DNA of 64,000 nt, from the NCBI RefSeq assembly GCF_004345825.1, contig NZ_SLXM01000009.1, positions 80,232 through 144,231 of the forward strand, given 5' to 3'. Position numbers and translations under genes: made by a program. Below, piece after piece: positions 62,569-64,000 of the stretch. The DNA comes from Tenacibaculum skagerrakense. Lineage in GTDB: Bacteria; Bacteroidota; Bacteroidia; Flavobacteriales; Flavobacteriaceae. Numbering within the stretch: position 1 is the stretch's first letter; every line of letters starts with the position of its first letter. Under the pieces are notes generated by a model. The model searched no databases. It was not told the DNA's origin and worked only from the letters and a program-made list of their open reading frames with translations.

Positions 62569-63867
62569 ATGTATAAAATTGGAGATAAAAAATTAATTAA
62601 TAGTTGGGCCTTCTATGATTGGGCCAATTCTGTATACTCGTTAGTAATAAGTACAGCAATATTTCCCATTTATTATGGTGAAATTACTGGAGGTAAAATT
62701 GTCAATTTTCTTGGAGTAAATTGGGAGCATCCTGAAAGCTTGTATAGTTATGCAATGTCGTTTTCTTTTTTAATAGTAGCATTTATGTCTCCTATATTAT
62801 CAGGTATTGCAGATTATACTGGTAGTAAGAAAAAGTTTTTAAGCTTTTTCTGTACGTTCGGTAGCTTAGCCGTAATGAGTCTTTTCTTTTTTAAAGATTG
62901 TGATACAGCTTGGATTGGTATTGTAGCTTCAATTTTGGCAAGTATAGGGTTTTGGTCTAGCATTGTGTTTTATAATGCTTATCTGCCCGAAGTAGCACTG
63001 CCTGAACAACAAGATAGTGCCAGTGCTAAAGGGTTTATTTACGGATATTTTGGTTCAATCATATTATTATTGATTTGCCTTTTTTTAATAATGATGCCTG
63101 ATAAATTTGGTATTGCTTCTTCAGGTTTGGCTTCTCGAATTTCTTTTGTATTAGTAGGAATTTGGTGGGTAGGTTTTGCACAGCTTACATTAAGAAAACT
63201 TCCTAAAAGGAAATTTACACAAAAACTTGAAAAAAATTATTTATGGAAAGGTTTTCAAGAGTTAAAAAACGTGTACAGAGAAATTAAGCAGTACGAAACA
63301 TTAAAAGGTTTTTTAGTAGCTTTTTTCTTGTGTAGTGTAGGTGTTCAAACTATTATAATAATGGCCGCTTTCTTTGGTTCGACAGAATTAGAATTAGCTA
63401 GTACAGATATGATTGTAACTATTTTACTAATTCAAATTGTGGCAATTTTTGGTGCCAATTTCTTTTCAAGATTATCCGAAAGAAAAGGTAATTTTTATGC
63501 TTTGAGAGTTACTATTATAGTATGGATGGTGGTTTGCTTTTGTGCTTTTATGTTGCACAAAGGAATACCGAATGTAGGATATTATTTTTATAGTTTAGGT
63601 GGTTTATTAGGTTTTGTATTAGGAGCAATTCAATCGCTAACGCGTTCTACTTATTCTAAATTATTACCAGAAACAGAAGATCATGCAACGTATTTTAGCT
63701 TTTATGATGTTACTGAAAAAATAGCCATAGTAACAGGAACATTAGTATATGGTTTATTAAATGCTATTACTAATTCAATGCAATGGAGTGTATTGTCATT
63801 AGCAGTCTTCTTTTTAGCGTCTTTATTAGTTTTAAATCGATTAAAAGGAACAAAATATGTGTCATAA
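62569..63867 (+). CDS. MFS transporter, UMF1/Atg22-like
   Basis: The 432-residue inner-membrane protein has about 12 hydrophobic segments. It has the start KLINSWAFYDWANSVYSLVISTAIFPIYYGE, typical of the UMF1 family, and the MFS-like loop SGIADYTGSKKKFL. The C-terminal half repeats the bundle, with LSERKGNFYALRV and GAIQSLTRSTYSKLLPETEDHATYFSFYD. The substrate is unknown; relatives include vacuolar amino-acid effluxers. It is transcribed alone and ends at a terminator. Confidence 0.88.
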   Translation: MYKIGDKKLINSWAFYDWANSVYSLVISTAIFPIYYGEITGGKIVNFLGVNWEHPESLYSYAMSFSFLIVAFMSPILSGIADYTGSKKKFLSFFCTFGSLAVMSLFFFKDCDTAWIGIVASILASIGFWSSIVFYNAYLPEVALPEQQDSASAKGFIYGYFGSIILLLICLFLIMMPDKFGIASSGLASRISFVLVGIWWVGFAQLTLRKLPKRKFTQKLEKNYLWKGFQELKNVYREIKQYETLKGFLVAFFLCSVGVQTIIIMAAFFGSTELELASTDMIVTILLIQIVAIFGANFFSRLSERKGNFYALRVTIIVWMVVCFCAFMLHKGIPNVGYYFYSLGGLLGFVLGAIQSLTRSTYSKLLPETEDHATYFSFYDVTEKIAIVTGTLVYGLLNAITNSMQWSVLSLAVFFLASLLVLNRLKGTKYVS

Positions 63868-63898
63868 AAAAAGAGCTTCTAAATGAAGCTCTTTTTTT
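63868..63898. terminator. Terminator after MFS gene
   Basis: AGAGCTTC-TAAAT-GAAGCTCT flanked by an A run and a T run; usable from both sides. Confidence 0.85.
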
Positions 63899-63924
63899 AT
63901 CTAAGTTTTTATTGGTCTCAATTT

Positions 63925-63954
63925 AGGGTTCAAAACCCTGCAATTTTATTGCAG
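63925..63954. repeat. Two overlapping small hairpins at the window end
   Basis: AGGGTT/AACCCT (63925-63939) and CTGCAA/TTGCAG (63938-63954) share two bases and are mutually exclusive. No gene could be supported between 63899 and 64000. Confidence 0.4.
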
Positions 63955-64000
63955 CACTTTCAGTTATATGAAAAATTAATACCTTTCAGATATGGAAAGA

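Noticed and set aside
63921..63950. tRNA-like T-arm (AGGGTTCAAAACCCT)
   Set aside because: Upstream sequence gives no acceptor, D-arm or anticodon arm; it overlaps a terminator region, so it is not a tRNA.

Overview
The window is a stretch of chromosome from a low-GC (roughly 30 percent) member of the Bacteroidota, most likely a marine Flavobacteriaceae (Tenacibaculum/Polaribacter-like; the genus is a guess). This rests on several signs. Promoters follow the Bacteroidota pattern TTTG-N19-TAnnTTTG, and starts lack strong Shine-Dalgarno sequences. Outer-membrane and lipoprotein genes are of Bacteroidota type (TonB receptors, HmuY, a CSDDD lipoprotein export signal, CarboxypepD_reg-like proteins), and lineage families such as DUF4290, DUF6702, DUF6495 and DUF6607 are present. 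No phage, IS element, CRISPR array or rRNA operon was seen.

Layout. 1-8 kb holds two outer-membrane uptake loci: a haem-type locus (DUF6607, TonB receptor, DoxX-like, HmuY) and a vitamin B12 locus (BtuF-like binding lipoprotein divergent from a cobalamin-riboswitch-controlled BtuB), with a secreted MsrA between. 8-18 kb holds an M20 amidohydrolase, a SatD/DUF3307 pair with two operator-like 18-mers in its promoter, a PcrA/UvrD helicase, DUF4290-murA (MurA with Asp in place of the catalytic Cys), an orphan double-glycine peptide precursor, and grpE-dnaJ behind a sigma-54-like promoter. 18-26 kb holds a candidate small RNA, rnpB, two unrelated aconitases in tandem, a Crp/Fnr regulator and a three-repeat surface lipoprotein. 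26-33 kb is mixed housekeeping (stand-alone M23 protein, a sirtuin lacking zinc cysteines, TrmH, sulfotransferase, glycosyltransferase, topoisomerase III). 33-38.5 kb is thrABC, preceded by a Thr/Ile-rich leader peptide and attenuator. 38.7-47.3 kb is a minus-strand run of two M1 peptidases, DUF6702 and four paralogous CarboxypepD_reg-like proteins. 55-64 kb is housekeeping: folD, ffh, two DinB-like proteins, a LacI regulator, MsrB, an alpha/beta hydrolase, an M48 peptidase and an MFS transporter.

The most interesting region is 48.2-55.0 kb: a nine-gene, one-strand NAD/ADP-ribose island. It encodes an NrtR-type Nudix regulator, a short PRPP-synthetase-like enzyme, a microbial PARG-type protein (TIGR02452), a small protein resembling those annotated ADP-ribosylation/crystallin J1, a macrodomain ADP-ribose hydrolase, an RNA 2'-phosphotransferase (KptA/Tpt1), DUF4291, a PP2A-like phosphoesterase and a nicotinamide phosphoribosyltransferase (NadV). 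Five copies of a palindrome, TTTTGTGT-N7-ACACAAAA, sit at its three promoters. In front of both prs and nadV two copies lie exactly 52 bp apart, one 3 bp upstream of the -33 box and one over the -7 box. The sequence therefore suggests a single NrtR-controlled module that makes, strips and recycles ADP-ribose, returning the freed nicotinamide to NAD. By analogy with the phage NARP1 pathway, the Prs/NadV pair might instead handle ADP-ribose pyrophosphate; sequence reading alone cannot decide that.
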